A DNA stretch of 38,666 bases from an uncultured Clostridia bacterium (GCA_937907715.1 CALERM010000103.1:1-38666); one strand, 5' to 3'. Counted from the first letter of the stretch, positions 30,722 through 38,666 are shown. Numbers and translations are program-made. The notes: a model not told the origin generated them from the letters alone.

Positions 30722-30922
30722 ATGAACATTCGATATGCAACAACCGAAGATATTGCCGCCATTGCCGACGCAAAACAGCAGGGCAGACGTGGTCTTGTCC
30801 TGACCTGCAAGGAAAGACTCATTCCGTATTATGCGAAATTGGGATTTTCCGATGAGGACGTGTCCGAGAAATCCACGCACGGAAACGTCACGTGGCATCA
30901 GATGCGGCTGGCGTTTTCATAA
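30722..30922 (+). pseudogene. GNAT acetyltransferase gene with its middle deleted
   Basis: The 66-codon frame starts like a GNAT enzyme (MNIRYATTEDIAAIADA). After QQGRRG it goes straight to the typical C-terminal part, LVLTCKERLIPYYAKLGFSD, followed by WHQMRLAF. A full-length enzyme has roughly 90-100 residues between these parts, including the acetyl-CoA site (Q/RxxGxG/A). The joint is in frame, so a short protein is still made, but it cannot bind acetyl-CoA in the usual way. The ribosome binding site (AGGGAGACG) is intact. Confidence 0.75.
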
Positions 30923-30932
30923 ACAAGCGCGA

Positions 30933-30972
30933 AACCCCACCGGTGACATTTCGTCATGTCATTGGTGGGGTT
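30933..30972. terminator. Bidirectional terminator between GNAT remnant and AraC regulator
   Basis: AACCCCACC (30933-30941) pairs with GGTGGGGTT (30964-30972). Inside, GTGACAT pairs with ATGTCAT, giving one long hairpin. Suitable for both convergent genes. Confidence 0.85.
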
Positions 30973-31077
30973 CTTTGTCTAACAACTTTGATGCTATTAT
31001 CATAGCGAAAGAGACGGGAAGTGGGAAGAACAGAACGCGCCATGGTATTGGCAATTCGCGCCAAGAGGGAAAACCGG

Positions 31078-31950
31078 TCACCGCTGCTTTCGATACATGC
31101 TCGGTGTCAGACCGGTTTTTTCTCGAAAGCATTTGCCAAAATGGCTGAGATGGGGAAAACCGACCTCTGCGGCAATGGTGCTGATGGAATCGTTGGTGGT
31201 GCGCAGGCGTTCTGCCGCCTGTGACAGCCGGTATTCGTTGAGGTATTGATACGGCGTGGTGTGCAGGACGGTTTTGAAGCAGCGCAGGCACTCGGATTTG
31301 CTTACATTTGCGCTTTCTGCGAGCGCGGACAGCGACAGCTTTTCCCCGAAATGCCGGGCGATATATTGCAAGAACACATGCATTCGCTGCTCCGCAATGC
31401 TGTGCCGTGTCGGTGTGTGCGGCGTCTGGATGATTTGACACAGCGCCAGCCATAGCTCGCATACAGTTGTCAAAACCGTATAGGGATATGCTGCGGACTT
31501 TTCTTCCCGTTCGAGTCGGGACAGCTTTTGCAAAACATGCAGCACCGCTTGATTGCCCTCGGTACAAAAAATGGGATAGAGAGGCAGTGCCGCACAGCTC
31601 GTGATCTGCTCGACAAAGCGCTCTGCCGGACTGCCGGCGTAAAATGTGAGAAAATGATCCGGAAAAATAAAGCTGTTGTAATGACAACGATTGGTCTGCT
31701 TGACCAAATGGACGACATTTTTGTTGATAAAGATGCCGTCGCCTGCTTGCAATGTCTGCTGATCGTCCAGCGTGACCACTTGAATTTCTCCGGACAGCAC
31801 ATAGATAAACTGTAAATCCTCATGCCAATGCATGACCTGAAAGCCGGGATTGCGCGGATAGCTTTGGTCGTTGATGACATCCAGCACCAAATAGGGGAAA
31901 TTGGTTTCCTGGTTGAGATTAACCGATTGTATATATGTTTGCTGATTCAT
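31078..31950 (-). CDS. AraC family transcriptional regulator
   Basis: This 290-residue protein has an N-terminal cupin sensor part (VMHWHEDLQFIYVLSGEIQV and GDGIFINKNVVHLVK). Its C-terminus has two AraC helix-turn-helix units (about 190-285: LSLSALAESANVSKSECLRC and ISTIAAEVGFPHLSHFGKCF, then REKTGLTPSMYR). The effector is likely a small molecule bound in the cupin. It is divergent from the ABM-PatB genes (32061 onward), which it most likely regulates. Its own gene reads toward the terminator at 30933-30972. Confidence 0.93.
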   Translation of the reverse strand: MNQQTYIQSVNLNQETNFPYLVLDVINDQSYPRNPGFQVMHWHEDLQFIYVLSGEIQVVTLDDQQTLQAGDGIFINKNVVHLVKQTNRCHYNSFIFPDHFLTFYAGSPAERFVEQITSCAALPLYPIFCTEGNQAVLHVLQKLSRLEREEKSAAYPYTVLTTVCELWLALCQIIQTPHTPTRHSIAEQRMHVFLQYIARHFGEKLSLSALAESANVSKSECLRCFKTVLHTTPYQYLNEYRLSQAAERLRTTNDSISTIAAEVGFPHLSHFGKCFREKTGLTPSMYRKQR

Positions 31951-32025
31951 AGAAACATCCGCCTTTTTGCATCTATTATGATAGTTCTTGGAGATTTATG
32001 GATAGTATTGCCAAAATCTATGCGA

Positions 32026-32031
32026 TATAAT
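32026..32031 (+). promoter_or_regulatory. -10 box of the ABM-PatB operon
   Basis: A perfect TATAAT lies 30 bp before the gene at 32061, but the -35 place (TAGTAT at 32003) is poor. This is typical of a promoter that needs an activator such as the divergent AraC protein. Confidence 0.6.
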
Positions 32032-32060
32032 GATACCATCATCACAAAGGAGAATGCAAG

Positions 32061-32414
32061 ATGGCAGATATTATTGTATTATTTGAAGTCAAGCCGACCA
32101 AGGCAGGAATGAAAAAATATTTGGATCTCGCAGCCATGCTGAAGCCGATGCTGGCTGGATTTGAGGGATTTATTCGCGCAGAACGCTTTTCCAGCCTCAA
32201 CGAGGAGGGAAAGCTGCTGTCTCTCAACGTTTGGACGGATGAAGCGGCGGTTGCGCGCTGGCGCAATGTCATGCAGCACCGCATGAGCCAAAAAGAGGGT
32301 AGGGAAGTGCTGTTTGAGAGCTATCAAATCACAGTTTGCTCTGCCATTCGCTGCTATACGGACAAGGATCGGGAGCAGGCGCCGGATGATTCCAACGCTT
32401 TTTTTGAGGGCTGA
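32061..32414 (+). CDS. ABM-domain (antibiotic biosynthesis monooxygenase-like) protein
   Basis: This 117-residue protein has a ferredoxin-like ABM fold: IIVLFEVKPTKAGMKKYLDL, then GFEGFIRAERFSSLNEEGKL and LSLNVWTDEAAVARWRN, then HRMSQKEGRE. Small members of this group are cofactor-free monooxygenases, haem-degrading enzymes or simply dimeric proteins of unknown role. The Asn/Trp/His set of the cofactor-free enzymes is only partly present, so the reaction is open. It starts behind AAAGGAG. Its stop codon overlaps the aminotransferase start by one base, so the two are linked. Confidence 0.85.
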   Translation: MADIIVLFEVKPTKAGMKKYLDLAAMLKPMLAGFEGFIRAERFSSLNEEGKLLSLNVWTDEAAVARWRNVMQHRMSQKEGREVLFESYQITVCSAIRCYTDKDREQAPDDSNAFFEG

Positions 32415-33625
32415 TGGGGATGTACGATTTTACTACGATGCTGGACAGGCGCGGCCATGATGCCATCGCTGTCGATTTACAGGAAAACAATTTTTGGGCG
32501 CTGCCGCAGGGAGAAACCAAACCGGCATTTGACAAAATTTCCATGTGGATTGCCGACATGAATTTTCCGACGGCGCCCTGTGTCACGGAGCGCATCATCC
32601 AGCGCGCTGCGCACCCGATTTATGGCTATTTCGTCCCGTCGGAGGAATATAATACGGCTATTTTGACCTGGCAACGGGAGTCGTTTGGCGTCACAGAGCT
32701 ATCCGAACGACACATCGGATACGAAAACGGCGTACTGGGCGGCATTACCAGCGCCTTGCAGGTTCTCAATCCGGCACACGGCCCGGTGCTGGTGCACAGC
32801 CCGACCTATACCGGATTTACCACGCAGCTGGAACGCAACGGCTATCCGATTGTGGGCAGTCCGCTGCGCGAGGACACAGACGGCGTACTGCGCATGGATT
32901 ATGACGATATGGAACAAAAGATCCAAACGATGCACATTCACACCGTGCTGCTTTGCTCTCCGCACAACCCGAGCGGCCGCGTCTGGAAGCGTTGGGAGCT
33001 GGAGCGCGCCATGGAGCTGTTCCGTCAGTATGATGTCCAAGTGATTTCCGATGAAATCTGGTCTGATTTGACGCTGTTCGGCAATCAGCACATCCCGACC
33101 CAGTCTATTTCAGACGATGCTAGACAGCGCACCATTGCGTTTTATGCGCCGTCCAAAACATTCAATCTCGCCGGATTGGTGGGAAGCTATCACATTGTAT
33201 ATAATCCGAGACTGGCGGATCAATTGCGCCAATACGAGGAAAAATGCCATTACAATGACATGAATGTGCTGTCTATGCACGCCTTGATTGGCGCGTATTC
33301 TGCCGAAGGGCGCGCATGGATGCAGGAGCTCAAGCGCGTTTTAGAGACCAATATCCAGCTGGCGCATACCTTTTTTCAAGAACAGGTGCAGGGCGTAACC
33401 CTGCGGAAGCCGGAGGGAACGTATGTCATTGTGCCGGATTTTGCCGACTGGTGTGCACAAAACGCAACATCGCTGGATACTCTGCTGCGGGCAGGCGTCG
33501 AGGTCGGCGTGCTGTGGCGCGATGGACGGCAATTTCATATTCCGTATGGCATTCGCATGGCGCTCGGCTTACCGACAGCAAAACTGCAGGAAGCCTTGCA
33601 GCGCCTGAAAACCTATGTGTTATAA
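32414..33625 (+). CDS. PatB/MalY-type aminotransferase / cystathionine beta-lyase
   Basis: This 403-residue PLP enzyme of fold type I is of the MalY/PatB group. FDKISMWIADMNFPTAPCVT is the N-terminal signature. LCSPHNPSGRVWKRWEL and VISDEIWSDLTLFG carry the PLP-binding Asn and Asp. FYAPSKTFNLAGL holds the Schiff-base lysine, and VLWRDGRQFHIPYGIRMALG the carboxylate-binding Arg. Such enzymes cleave cystathionine or other S-cysteine conjugates to pyruvate, ammonia and a thiol; some are also regulators. ATG 32414 or 32420 may be used. It lies between the ABM protein and a DNA methyltransferase, under likely AraC control. Confidence 0.92.
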   Translation: MGMYDFTTMLDRRGHDAIAVDLQENNFWALPQGETKPAFDKISMWIADMNFPTAPCVTERIIQRAAHPIYGYFVPSEEYNTAILTWQRESFGVTELSERHIGYENGVLGGITSALQVLNPAHGPVLVHSPTYTGFTTQLERNGYPIVGSPLREDTDGVLRMDYDDMEQKIQTMHIHTVLLCSPHNPSGRVWKRWELERAMELFRQYDVQVISDEIWSDLTLFGNQHIPTQSISDDARQRTIAFYAPSKTFNLAGLVGSYHIVYNPRLADQLRQYEEKCHYNDMNVLSMHALIGAYSAEGRAWMQELKRVLETNIQLAHTFFQEQVQGVTLRKPEGTYVIVPDFADWCAQNATSLDTLLRAGVEVGVLWRDGRQFHIPYGIRMALGLPTAKLQEALQRLKTYVL

Positions 33626-33640
33626 GGGGAGGATAGGGAA

Positions 33641-34174
33641 ATGGTATACACCTGTCGTTACATGTCACCGTTGGGAGGAATTTTTCTGGCGGCAGACGAC
33701 ATCGGGCTGACAGGTCTGTGGTTTGACGGAGAAAAATACTTTGCCGAAAATCTTCCGACAGAGCATATCGAACGAGAAACGCCGATTCTCACCGCGACAA
33801 AGCGTTGGCTGGATGTGTATTTTACCGGCAAAGAACCGGATGTTCTGCCGCCGCTGCATCCCATCGGTTCTGCGTTTCGGCAGGAGGTTTGGCAGATTCT
33901 GTTGCAAATTCCTTACGGAAAAACCACGACTTATGGAGAAATTGCGCGGCAGATAGCAAAAAAACGCCGCCTGATCCGCATGTCTGCACAAGCGGTCGGC
34001 GGCGCGGTCGGACACAATGAAATTTCGATTCTCATCCCGTGTCATCGTGTCGTCGGCACAAACGGCAGCCTGACCGGATACGCCGGAGGAATGGAGAAAA
34101 AGGTGCGGCTGCTGCAATTGGAACACGCGGATATGCACCGTTTGTTCGTTCCGACAACGGGAACGGCATTTTGA
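33641..34174 (+). CDS. ogt: Methylated-DNA-protein-cysteine methyltransferase (O6-alkylguanine repair)
   Basis: This 177-residue protein has the Ogt/Ada-C plan. An N-terminal domain is followed by FRQEVWQILLQIPYGKTTTY (helix-turn-helix entry) and the active site LIPCHRVVG with acceptor Cys 134, then NGSLTGYAGGMEKKVRLLQLE. It removes alkyl groups from O6 of guanine by a suicide reaction. The segment KKRRLIRMSAQAVGGAVGHN, where most members have MSARAVGGAVGHNP, includes the usual DNA-binding arginine-finger region. It follows the aminotransferase by 15 bp and ends before a hairpin at 34179-34206. Confidence 0.95.
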   Translation: MVYTCRYMSPLGGIFLAADDIGLTGLWFDGEKYFAENLPTEHIERETPILTATKRWLDVYFTGKEPDVLPPLHPIGSAFRQEVWQILLQIPYGKTTTYGEIARQIAKKRRLIRMSAQAVGGAVGHNEISILIPCHRVVGTNGSLTGYAGGMEKKVRLLQLEHADMHRLFVPTTGTAF

Positions 34175-34178
34175 TTTT

Positions 34179-34206
34179 ACTGAACAAAATAATGTTTTTG
34201 TTCAGT
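34179..34206 (+). terminator. Terminator after the methyltransferase gene
   Basis: ACTGAACAAAA (34179-34189) pairs with TTTTTGTTCAGT (34195-34206). An AT-rich but perfect stem; there is no long T run after it. Confidence 0.6.
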
Positions 34207-34237
34207 AACGAACACAGAGAGTAAAAACGCCCCCTCG

Positions 34238-34295
34238 AATTATACCCATTATCCCTTGCGTAATATGGGTATAATTGGGTATAATTGGGTATAAT
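34238..34295. repeat. Three tandem 10-bp repeats with an inverted copy, promoter/operator of the AAA ATPase gene
   Basis: TGGGTATAAT occurs three times head to tail at 34266, 34276 and 34286. Each copy contains a -10-like TATAAT. AATTATACCCAT (34238-34249) is a perfect inverted partner of ATGGGTATAATT (34265-34276). It lies 30 bp before the gene at 34325. It may be a cooperative operator overlapping the promoter. Confidence 0.7.
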
Positions 34296-34324
34296 AGATA
34301 CAGTATCAGCGAGGAGGTTTTGTC

Positions 34325-36091
34325 ATGGAGCGTATCGAAGAACTGGAACGGCAGATTGCACAGCTGCCAGCCGGCTCTGTCGCAAAGAAAACGGTAAACG
34401 GCAGAGAATATTTCTATCACCGTTGGACGGAAAACAAAAAACGACGGGAAAAGTATATTCCATTACAGGAAGTCGATGCCTTTCGCGCACAAATCGACCG
34501 GCGAAAGGCATTGGAACAGGAATTGAAGCAGCTGAAAAGACAACTGCTGCTCGCAAAGAAACCGCCTGAACCGCCTGCGTTTGCCACGTATATTCGAGCA
34601 GGCGCGGAACTGCGTGCGTTTTCCGCCAATGTCCGCAAATATCGAAAACGAGAATGCTTTGCACAGCTTCATGATTTTATCTATGGCGAGCCGCAGGACA
34701 AGGTATTGATTCTTTACGGCCTGCGCCGAACCGGCAAAACCACAATGATCCGGCAGATTCTTGCGGACATGGATGATACCATGCTGTCGCAGTCGGCATT
34801 TATACAAATCACGGCGAAGAATACGCTGGCTGATGTCAATCGGGACTTAAAGCAGTTGGAATCGCAGGGGTTTCGGTATGTATTTCTCGATGAAGTCACG
34901 TTGATGGAGGATTTTATTGAGGGTGCGGCATTGTTTTCCGATGTATTTGCGGCCTCTGGTATGAAAATTGTGCTGTCCGGTGCGGATTCCCTCGGCTTTT
35001 TATTCACAGAAGATGAACAGCTGTATGACCGCTGCCTATTCCTGCATACGACCTTTATCCCCTATCGTGAATTTGAATCGGTTCTCGGCATTCACGGAAT
35101 AGATGCATATATCCGGTACGGCGGCACGATGAGCCTAGGCGGTGTGCACTACAATGAAACCTCTACGTTTGCCAGCAAACAGAGCACGGATGAATATGTG
35201 GACACGGCGATTGCACGAAATATTCAGCACTCCCTTCGATGCTATCAATACGAGGGACATTTCCGCCATCTGCGCGACTTATATGAAAACAATGAGCTGA
35301 CCAGTGCCATCAATCGTGTGGTGGAAGACATGAACCATCGGTTTACTTTGGAGGTTTTAACACGCGATTTTCAATCGCATGATCTGGGTGTCGCTGCGAG
35401 CAATTTGCGCCGCGACCGGAACCATCCGACGGATATTCTCGACCGCGTGGATATAAACGCAGTGACAGACCGTCTGCGTGCGCTGTTAGAAATCCGCAAC
35501 AAAGAAGAACAGACCGTGACATTGGATGCCGTTCATGCGGCGGAAATCAAAGAATATCTGGACTTGCTCGACCTGACGCAGGAAATAGACGTTCTGCATC
35601 TTCCGCATGTCGGCACGGTGGGAAGCCGAACCATCATTGCACAGCCGGGCTTGCGTTATGCACAGGCTGATGCATTGATTCGCAGCCTGCTGCTGGATGA
35701 GACCTTCAGCGCGTTATCCCTGCCGGAACGCAATGCCGTACAAGAACGAATTTTGAATGAAATCAAGGGAAGAATGCTGGAAGATATTGTTTTACTCGAA
35801 ACAAAACTGGCAAATCCGAAAAAACAGGTTTTTGTCCTCCAGTTCCCTGTCGGTGAATTTGATATGGTTGTCTTTGACCCGAATGCCGCTTCGTGCCAAA
35901 TCTTTGAAATCAAGCACAGCGCGCGGGCAATTCCCAATCAATACCGCCATCTCGTCAACGAAGAAAAATGTGCACAGACCGAGCACCGCTATGGAACAAT
36001 TACCGGAAAATTTGTGCTGTATCGCGGCGAAAATCAGGTAATAAACGGAATTTCGTATCAAAACGTGGAGGACTATCTGCGGAGTATATAA
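34325..36091 (+). CDS. AAA ATPase with N-terminal coiled coil and C-terminal PD-(D/E)XK-like motif
   Basis: This 588-residue protein is of the archaeal-type AAA_14/DUF4143 group. Residues 1-80 hold a short globular part (GSVAKKTVNGREYFYHRWTE) and a charged coiled coil (about 48-76). Walker A is GLRRTGKTT (132-140) and Walker B is YVFLDEV (185-191). Near the C-terminus GEFDMVVFDPN followed by CQIFEIKHS fits the D...(E/D)xK core of a restriction-type nuclease, common at the end of these ATPases. Their role is unclear; links to mobile elements, defence and toxin-like function have been suggested. The N-terminal extension is unlike plain DUF4143 proteins. It starts after GAGGAGG and is followed one base later by pnuC. 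Confidence 0.85.
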   Translation: MERIEELERQIAQLPAGSVAKKTVNGREYFYHRWTENKKRREKYIPLQEVDAFRAQIDRRKALEQELKQLKRQLLLAKKPPEPPAFATYIRAGAELRAFSANVRKYRKRECFAQLHDFIYGEPQDKVLILYGLRRTGKTTMIRQILADMDDTMLSQSAFIQITAKNTLADVNRDLKQLESQGFRYVFLDEVTLMEDFIEGAALFSDVFAASGMKIVLSGADSLGFLFTEDEQLYDRCLFLHTTFIPYREFESVLGIHGIDAYIRYGGTMSLGGVHYNETSTFASKQSTDEYVDTAIARNIQHSLRCYQYEGHFRHLRDLYENNELTSAINRVVEDMNHRFTLEVLTRDFQSHDLGVAASNLRRDRNHPTDILDRVDINAVTDRLRALLEIRNKEEQTVTLDAVHAAEIKEYLDLLDLTQEIDVLHLPHVGTVGSRTIIAQPGLRYAQADALIRSLLLDETFSALSLPERNAVQERILNEIKGRMLEDIVLLETKLANPKKQVFVLQFPVGEFDMVVFDPNAASCQIFEIKHSARAIPNQYRHLVNEEKCAQTEHRYGTITGKFVLYRGENQVINGISYQNVEDYLRSI

Positions 36092-36092
36092 T

Positions 36093-36794
36093 ATGATGAG
36101 CAATCCAATCAAAAATCTGACAAAAAAAGAATGGGCACTTTGGCTCATTTCTCTCAGCGCAGTGGTGTTATCTAACCTGCTGTCGGAAAATATTGACCTG
36201 CTGACGCTGTTTGCCGCGTGTATCGGCATCACATCGCTGATTTTTGCCGCCAAGGGCAATGTCTGGGCGCAAATCCTGATGATTGTGTTCAGTATTTTGT
36301 ACAGCATCATTTCCTGGCGGTTTCATTACTGGGGCGAGATGATTACCTATCTCGGCATGACACTGCCGATGGCGGTCTGGTCAATGATTACATGGATGAA
36401 AAACCCGTCGGAAAACGGCAATGAAGTGGCGATTCAAAAGCTGACCAAAAAGCATATCCTTGCCCTCGCCTTTTTCGGCACGCTGACCACCATTGTCTTT
36501 TTCCTGATTCTGCGCGCGCTGGACACCCCAAACCTCGCGTTCAGCACGCTTTCCATCGTGACGAGCTTTCTCGCGGCAGCGCTCACCATGCTGCGCACCT
36601 CGTATTATGCGCTGGGCTATGCGTCCAATGATCTCGTGCTCATTGTGCTGTGGGTCTATGCCTCGCTCGGCAATCCGATGTACATTCCTGTCGTTGTCAA
36701 TTTCATTATCTTCTTTTTCAACGACATGTACGGATTTGTCAGCTGGAAGCAGCGGGAAAAACAGGTCGAAAACCGCAAATATGCAGCCGGTTAA
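36093..36794 (+). CDS. pnuC: PnuC-type nicotinamide riboside/mononucleotide transporter
   Basis: This 233-residue membrane protein has seven or so hydrophobic segments. The PnuC signatures are WAQILMIVFSILYSIISWRF, YALGYASNDLVLIVLWVYAS and FFFNDMYGFVSWKQREK, where the W and N residues contact the nicotinamide riboside. It takes up an NAD precursor by facilitated diffusion, trapped by phosphorylation inside the cell. It begins one base after the ATPase stop, with GCGGAG as ribosome binding site, so it may be transcribed with the ATPase. No NAD or NiaR-type control element was seen. The operon ends at a clear terminator. Confidence 0.93.
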   Translation: MMSNPIKNLTKKEWALWLISLSAVVLSNLLSENIDLLTLFAACIGITSLIFAAKGNVWAQILMIVFSILYSIISWRFHYWGEMITYLGMTLPMAVWSMITWMKNPSENGNEVAIQKLTKKHILALAFFGTLTTIVFFLILRALDTPNLAFSTLSIVTSFLAAALTMLRTSYYALGYASNDLVLIVLWVYASLGNPMYIPVVVNFIIFFFNDMYGFVSWKQREKQVENRKYAAG

Positions 36795-36809
36795 CTGCAT
36801 AACAAGTTT

Positions 36810-36845
36810 CTGCCAAGAGTGTTTACATGCTCTTGGCAGTTTTTT
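36810..36845 (+). terminator. Terminator of pnuC
   Basis: Perfect 10-bp stem CTGCCAAGAG (36810-36819) with CTCTTGGCAG (36830-36839), ten-base loop and six T residues. Confidence 0.92.
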
Positions 36846-36955
36846 CTTGCTTTTCTATGAAAAACTGGCGAGATACCGCTGCAAAACATCGATAAAGGCA
36901 CCGATATGAATGCCATAGACACTTTCTCTCCGTTCCTGTCAAGCGTATATCTGTG

Positions 36956-37531
36956 TCAGTCCGTCAGCAATCGACCGTTGTCATTCCATTCACCATACAT
37001 CACGCCAGCTTTCGTATGATCTAAAAGCTTCTGTAAACGCTTCTGAAACAATTCCGGCTGGTTTTTCTTGATCTGAATCGTGTCGATCCGTACTCGTTGA
37101 TACAAAGAAGGAAATTTTTGAAAATGATTCCAGATTTCCTCATCTGCCTGCAATGCCTCCAAAACAGCATGATCTATGACAAAGCCTTTTTCAGACATAT
37201 CCGGCAGCACAGCGCGACCAGCGTCTGTCATTCTCCCCAAGCGTTCCATTCTGCGACAGCGTTCTTTGTTCAACTCAGACCACACACTCCCCTTTCTTCG
37301 AGGGGCTAATCGTTGTGCAGAAATGCCATTGTCCATTTTCTTGACTGTACTGTCAATCCAGCCAAAACACATCGCTTCTTCCACAGCGTCTATGTACCAA
37401 AATGTTCCATTATCCACAGAGCGTCCGCGTTTTACTACCACCCAGCATTCGCTTTCTTTGTCGTGGTTTTCCTGTAACCATTGCCGCAGTTCCTCCCGGT
37501 TTTTAGCCGGTAATACATTCTTAAAATCCAT
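36956..37531 (-). CDS. YdeI/OmdA family protein
   Basis: This 191-residue protein matches the YdeI/bacteriocin-protection family: REELRQWLQENHDKESECWV, then VEEAMCFGWIDSTVKKMDNG, QRLAPRRKGSVWSELNKER, and the C-terminal OmdA part (ALQADEEIWNHFQKFPSLYQ). It is cytoplasmic. Members have been tied to resistance to antimicrobial peptides or cell envelope stress, but the mechanism is unknown. It stands alone on the minus strand, between the pnuC terminator and the isomerase terminator. Confidence 0.88.
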   Translation of the reverse strand: MDFKNVLPAKNREELRQWLQENHDKESECWVVVKRGRSVDNGTFWYIDAVEEAMCFGWIDSTVKKMDNGISAQRLAPRRKGSVWSELNKERCRRMERLGRMTDAGRAVLPDMSEKGFVIDHAVLEALQADEEIWNHFQKFPSLYQRVRIDTIQIKKNQPELFQKRLQKLLDHTKAGVMYGEWNDNGRLLTD

Positions 37532-37612
37532 TTCTCTGTCCTCGCACCGTTCGATTTGCTCATAGCTCTATGATACCATGCTCGGTAAGGAAAAGATAGA
37601 CGTTGCTTTGCG

Positions 37613-37649
37613 AAAAAAACACTCCCCGCACAGCGTTCGCCGTGCGGGG
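37613..37649 (-). terminator. Terminator of the isomerase/epimerase gene
   Basis: CCCCGCAC (37624-37631) pairs with GTGCGGGG (37642-37649), extended by inner G/C pairs. On the minus strand a run of seven T residues follows at 37613-37619. Confidence 0.9.
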
Positions 37650-37668
37650 GCAATCATGGTATTGGAAC

Positions 37669-38604
37669 TTATCTTGCGTAGATGCCAAAGCCTTCCGGCA
37701 TCGGCTCGGTGCTGCTCGGTACACCGACGAGGTTCTTCTCGATGAGCTCGCGGGTGCGGGTGCCGTCGGAGATGGCTCTCTCCGGGAATCCGAGCGGGTT
37801 AAAGGTTGCGATGGTGTCGTCCTGCTCATTGAAGCCGATCTCACGCAGCGTCTTGAAGATGCGGTCGAAATCAATGTCGCCTTCGCCCAGATGGCCGATG
37901 TGTGCATGGGCACGAACCGTGCCGTTTGCGTACAGCGGAGCCGGATTGATGTTGTAGCGGAACAGCTTGGTGTAGTCGTAGGTATCTGCGAACAGCACGT
38001 GCTTCAGATGCTTGCGCGCATACTTCAGGTTGTGCTCGATGTCGCCCTTGCCGCCGTCGTAATGGAACGTGTGCGGGATGGAGTACAGATAACCCAGAGA
38101 CGGGCTGTCGTAATAGCGAATGATGTCGTAAGCATCATTGTTGTGCTCGTAGAAATCATCCGGGTGTGCCTGAATATCCAGACGGATGCCGCGCTGCTCC
38201 ATGATCGGAACCAGCTCGTCGAGAGATTTCATGAGCTTTGCTTCGCACAGCTCCGGATTGTCTCTGCCAGGGCCAAGCTCGGTGTTGAACACGCGAACGT
38301 CCATCAGTTCACCGATCTCGAACATTTTCTTCCAGCAGTCTACCGCGTACTGACGAACGAATTCGTCCGGGTCCTGCCAGTGGAAGCCGGTGGTCAGAGA
38401 AGCGATCTTCAGACCGGCGTCGGCAATGGCCTTCTTGTGCCACAGAACCTCTTCCTTGGTAGCCTTCGGACGCTTCCAGAAGCCCGGGAAGTCTGCGTTG
38501 TACGGATTGATATATTCATAGCCTGCGCGAGCAACCGTGTCGTACTGTTCCTCGTATGTCATACCGGTTTCCCAGAATGCGCTGCCGTCAAATGCGATTT
38601 TCAT
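37669..38604 (-). CDS. Sugar phosphate isomerase/epimerase (TIM barrel, AP_endonuc_2 family)
   Basis: This 311-residue protein is a xylose isomerase-like TIM barrel. It starts MKIAFDGSAFWETGMTYEEQ, then IASLTTGFHWQ, VRVFNTELGPGRDN, IRLDIQAHPDDFYE (metal ligands Asp/His) and VRAHAHIGHLGEGDIDFDRI (His/Glu/Asp of the metal site). Such enzymes isomerise or epimerise sugars, keto-acids or inositol derivatives (IolE, IolI, hydroxypyruvate isomerase types). The exact substrate is open. The gene starts after GAGGAGGAG and has a well-formed terminator. Its codon use is more biased than in the neighbours (for example GAAG/CTG-rich), suggesting good expression. The operon may continue to the right of the window upstream of it. 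Confidence 0.9.
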   Translation of the reverse strand: MKIAFDGSAFWETGMTYEEQYDTVARAGYEYINPYNADFPGFWKRPKATKEEVLWHKKAIADAGLKIASLTTGFHWQDPDEFVRQYAVDCWKKMFEIGELMDVRVFNTELGPGRDNPELCEAKLMKSLDELVPIMEQRGIRLDIQAHPDDFYEHNNDAYDIIRYYDSPSLGYLYSIPHTFHYDGGKGDIEHNLKYARKHLKHVLFADTYDYTKLFRYNINPAPLYANGTVRAHAHIGHLGEGDIDFDRIFKTLREIGFNEQDDTIATFNPLGFPERAISDGTRTRELIEKNLVGVPSSTEPMPEGFGIYAR

Positions 38605-38666
38605 AGGTACTCCTCCTCGTATAATAAGTTTAAAAGTTAATAATTTCAGGTATTAGTAGGCTTTGA

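Noticed and set aside
37603..38640. 345-codon open frame on the plus strand
   Set aside because: It is the mirror of the TIM-barrel isomerase gene, crosses that gene's terminator and has no protein-like domain.

Overview
The window looks like the genome of a gut-type, mid-GC member of the Clostridia (Bacillota), probably near the Oscillospirales. The reasons are strong AGGAGG-type ribosome binding sites, ATG/GTG/TTG starts, Gram-positive lipoprotein signals, a VTC-DUF4956-Cthe_2159 cell-surface cluster and compact operons with T-rich terminators. This is inferred from gene content; no rRNA or tRNA gene was seen.

Left part (1-8675). After a partial unknown gene and a divergent TetR regulator comes what looks like the core of a plasmid-type replicon. 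It has a minus-strand operon of ribbon-helix-helix protein, ParA and ParB (1190-3145). It has a divergent replication initiator (3668-4642) behind a consensus promoter and a leader terminator. An AT-rich stretch follows, then ten copies of a 25-bp palindrome repeated every 56-57 bp (4991-5522), with two isolated perfect copies at 4754 and 6631. Gene remnants, a DUF218/YdcF-like protein and a tyrosine recombinase follow. Just behind the recombinase lie two inverted 28-bp sites with the 11-6-11 layout of Xer/dif sites (7634-7661 and 7920-7947), enclosing 258 bp that may be invertible. The replicon could be a chromid or megaplasmid origin, or a plasmid integrated in the chromosome. The sequence alone does not decide.

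Middle part (8767-21117). A three-gene operon encodes a zinc-ribbon membrane protein, an ECF-like sigma factor joined to a transmembrane segment and a large outer domain, and a lipoprotein. Next is a catabolic cluster in two divergent operons. One encodes an ornithine cyclodeaminase family enzyme, a PII protein without the modification tyrosine, and an APC amino acid permease. The other encodes a four-subunit flavin/iron-sulfur dehydrogenase of the opine oxidase / D-hydroxyproline dehydrogenase / HcnABC type. An HTH regulator sits between them. Both operons have a promoter followed at once by a strong terminator before the first gene, which suggests paired attenuation. The likely substrate is an opine, a D-amino acid or an imino acid such as hydroxyproline.

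Right part (21261-38604). An SGNH hydrolase and an unknown membrane protein precede an OmpR-type two-component system and a six-gene cell-envelope operon (VTC-domain protein, DUF4956, Cthe_2159-like lipoprotein, GT2-GtrA glycosyltransferase, phosphodiester glycosidase, small membrane protein). TTAA repeats about 11 bp apart stand in front of this operon and are a natural binding array for the response regulator. Then follow an acetyltransferase gene with its middle deleted, an AraC regulator divergent from an ABM-domain protein and a PatB/MalY aminotransferase, an O6-alkylguanine methyltransferase, an AAA ATPase with a C-terminal nuclease-like motif behind three tandem 10-bp repeats, a PnuC transporter, a YdeI-family protein and a TIM-barrel sugar isomerase/epimerase.
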